Below are positions 5,050 through 6,541 of a DNA stretch of 6,541 nt, piece after piece; within the stretch, counting starts at the first letter, position 1; each line of letters opens with the position of its first letter. The position numbers were made by a program, and so were the translations under genes. Source of the stretch: Clostridiales bacterium (GTDB taxonomy: Bacteria > Bacillota_A > Clostridia > Oscillospirales > Oscillospiraceae); assembly GCA_019410105.1 (NCBI GenBank), contig DXTB01000036.1, positions 2,361 to 8,901 on the forward strand, written 5' to 3'. The notes under the pieces are model-generated. The model worked only from the letters and a program-made list of their open reading frames with translations, had not been told where the DNA came from and searched no databases.

Positions 5050-6541
5050 AAATTTTGGAAGCCCCTTCAGCAATCTGAACTTCATATCGCTGCCCACGAT
5101 AATAAAAGTGAAACTGCATGGATACAAGGCCATTGGGGAGATGAGGGGACAACTTTGGAACGCCGTTCTCGATATGCAGTCCGGCAAAGCCAAAGATAAC
5201 TGTATTCCAAGTCTCACCGAGACAGGCCAGATGGAGCCCTTCCTTGCCCGTGTTGCCCATAACCTCCTCCAGGTCCAGATAGAGGGCCTTCCGCCAGTAG
5301 GCTTCAGCGGCCTCTGCCAGGCCATTCTGGGCCGCAAAGAGGGCGTGGCTGGCAAAGCTGAGGGTGGAGTCATGGATACACAGGGGCTCAAAGTCCTCCC
5401 AGGCGGCCAGCTTTTCCTCTTCGGTAAACTGCTCTGGCAGACGGGTTATAAGGAGCAGCGTATCCGCCTGCTTGATCACCTGATAGCGTTGGAGCCGGTC
5501 GAAGCAGACCTGGTGATAGCTGGCCTCGTCGCCGGATTTGAGCTCCGCCGGCTCAACGCGCTCCAGCAGGTGGAACGTATCGTCCTGGCGGTAGTGGCCG
5601 GTGATTGGATCCCTGGGAAGCTGGATGGCATCGCGTAGTATCTCCCAAGCAGCGCACTCCGCTTTGGACAGGCTCAGGGCCGCATACTGCTCCGGCGCCT
5701 CTTTCTTCAGCCGTGCGGCGGCGGTCAGCGCCAGAGAGAGATTGTGCTTTACCATGGCATTGGTGAAAAGATTGTTGCTGGTAATGCCGCAGTATTCATC
5801 CGGGCCCTTGCAGAACAGCAGATTGACCTTCCCGGCTTCGGGGGCGGGAGAGTAACGGCTGACCCAGAAGCGGGCTGTCTCCACCAACACCTGTGCGCCC
5901 CCCTGGAAGAACAGGCGGTCATCGCCGGTCCAATCCAGGTATTGGCCCAGAGCATAGGCCACGTCAGCGGTGACGTGGACCTCGCTGCACCCGATGTCCC
6001 AGCTTTCACACTGCTCGGTGCCGTCATAAGACACCATCCAGGGGTAGCGGGCCCCGGCGCCATTCATCCGCGCCGCATGCGCTCTGGCCTGGGGAAGCGT
6101 GCCGACCCGGAAGCCCGCCAGACTGCGGGCAGCCTTTGGATCGGTCAGGTCATAAAAGGGCGTCAGAAAGAGATCTGTGTCCCAAAAATAGCAGCCTTTG
6201 TACCGCGTGTGGGTGAGCCCTCTAGCCCCGATGCTCACGGTGTGGTCCCGAGGAGAGCAGTTGGCCGCCAACTGGTAGATCACATAACGCAGCGCCGTCT
6301 GCGCGTCGTCATCCCCCTCCATGACAATGTCGCAGTCCGCCCACTTTTGCTCCCATGCGGCCTGATTCTCCGCCAGCGCACTTACAAAGTCCCAGCTTGG
6401 CTCCACATCCAGCTGGAGCAGGGGATCCACATCGCGGCTGGAAGTCAGCCGGGCGGCGATCTCCAAGGCGATGGGAGCATCGGAAGCGTCACTGGTGCAG
6501 CGCACTCCCACGCCGTCACCGGTATCTGCAACAAAAGCGGG
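5027..6541 (-). CDS. GH65 disaccharide phosphorylase (maltose/kojibiose/trehalose phosphorylase family), C-terminal two thirds
   Basis: A cytosolic inverting phosphorylase of glycoside hydrolase family 65, which cleaves an alpha-glucoside with phosphate to give beta-glucose 1-phosphate. The frame is open to the window edge, so the GTG at 6511 is internal and the N-terminal sandwich domain lies outside. The (alpha/alpha)6 barrel shows THTRYKGCYFWDTDLF (Trp120-Asp121 of this fragment), then GAGARYPWMVSYDGTEQCES, KGPDEY with the probable catalytic acid Glu249 (5797-5795), KQADTLLL, and HDSTLS (His390) leading to NTGKEGLHLACLGETWN, the phosphate-site region. The C-terminal jelly-roll ends LPNGLVSMQFHFYYRGQRY followed by EVQIAEGASK. 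Stop is TAA at 5029-5027. All expected landmarks are intact, so the gene looks functional. Which glucoside it uses cannot be decided from these motifs. It converges on the broken SLH gene, with no strong terminator between them. Confidence 0.9.
   Translation of the reverse strand, partial: PAFVADTGDGVGVRCTSDASDAPIALEIAARLTSSRDVDPLLQLDVEPSWDFVSALAENQAAWEQKWADCDIVMEGDDDAQTALRYVIYQLAANCSPRDHTVSIGARGLTHTRYKGCYFWDTDLFLTPFYDLTDPKAARSLAGFRVGTLPQARAHAARMNGAGARYPWMVSYDGTEQCESWDIGCSEVHVTADVAYALGQYLDWTGDDRLFFQGGAQVLVETARFWVSRYSPAPEAGKVNLLFCKGPDEYCGITSNNLFTNAMVKHNLSLALTAAARLKKEAPEQYAALSLSKAECAAWEILRDAIQLPRDPITGHYRQDDTFHLLERVEPAELKSGDEASYHQVCFDRLQRYQVIKQADTLLLITRLPEQFTEEEKLAAWEDFEPLCIHDSTLSFASHALFAAQNGLAEAAEAYWRKALYLDLEEVMGNTGKEGLHLACLGETWNTVIFGFAGLHIENGVPKLSPHLPNGLVSMQFHFYYRGQRYEVQIAEGASKIFIAPNKS

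Noticed and set aside
5108..5855. Plus-strand frames of 176 and 84 codons
   Set aside because: Antisense shadows of the GH65 gene, whose motifs are intact on the minus strand.
1..6541. CRISPR array, tRNA, rRNA, toxin-antitoxin or intact transposase/integrase
   Set aside because: I looked for regularly spaced repeats, cloverleaf arms and the usual motifs on both strands and found none that hold up.

Overview
The window looks like chromosomal DNA from a GC-rich, gut-type Clostridia (Oscillospiraceae-like Firmicute). The grounds are Shine-Dalgarno sites of the AGGAGG type, S-layer homology (SLH) proteins, a membrane-anchored 5'-nucleotidase, a GH65 disaccharide phosphorylase, and GC-rich codon use at both ends with a visibly AT-richer middle. 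The genus is inference; no rRNA or marker gene is present.

Layout. (1) 1-1545: the 3' end of a surface 5'-nucleotidase, followed 15 bases later by an intact class I SAM-dependent methyltransferase on the same strand. (2) 1546-2303: about 760 bases without a convincing gene, but dense with strong local hairpins and ending in a textbook intrinsic terminator (2181-2219). I read this as a large structured non-coding RNA of roughly 560-650 nt on the + strand, the most interesting feature here. A separate three-tier hairpin (2222-2277) follows it and leads into the ribosome binding site of an SLH-protein gene start. (3) 2304-4238: a graveyard. The SLH gene is cut off after about 45 codons. It abuts a minus-strand block of two reading frames in the same register, separated by one TAG, with a further in-frame TGA at codon 12 of the upstream one. 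To the right lies a broken plus-strand gene whose 3' part encodes an S1/OB-like domain. This block looks like a decayed mobile-element segment. (4) 4250-4282: a very stable GC-rich hairpin. (5) 4345-5049: a second SLH protein with a signal peptide, frameshifted exactly at a hairpin in its third repeat. (6) 5027-6541, minus strand: the C-terminal two thirds of a GH65 glycoside phosphorylase, running off the right edge.

Working together. The two ends are ordinary housekeeping or accessory metabolism: nucleotide salvage at the cell surface, small-molecule methylation and phosphorolysis of an alpha-glucoside. The centre is not an intact operon. It combines a probably live RNA gene with several dead or dying protein genes. 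No complete defence system, CRISPR array, tRNA, rRNA or intact transposase is visible.
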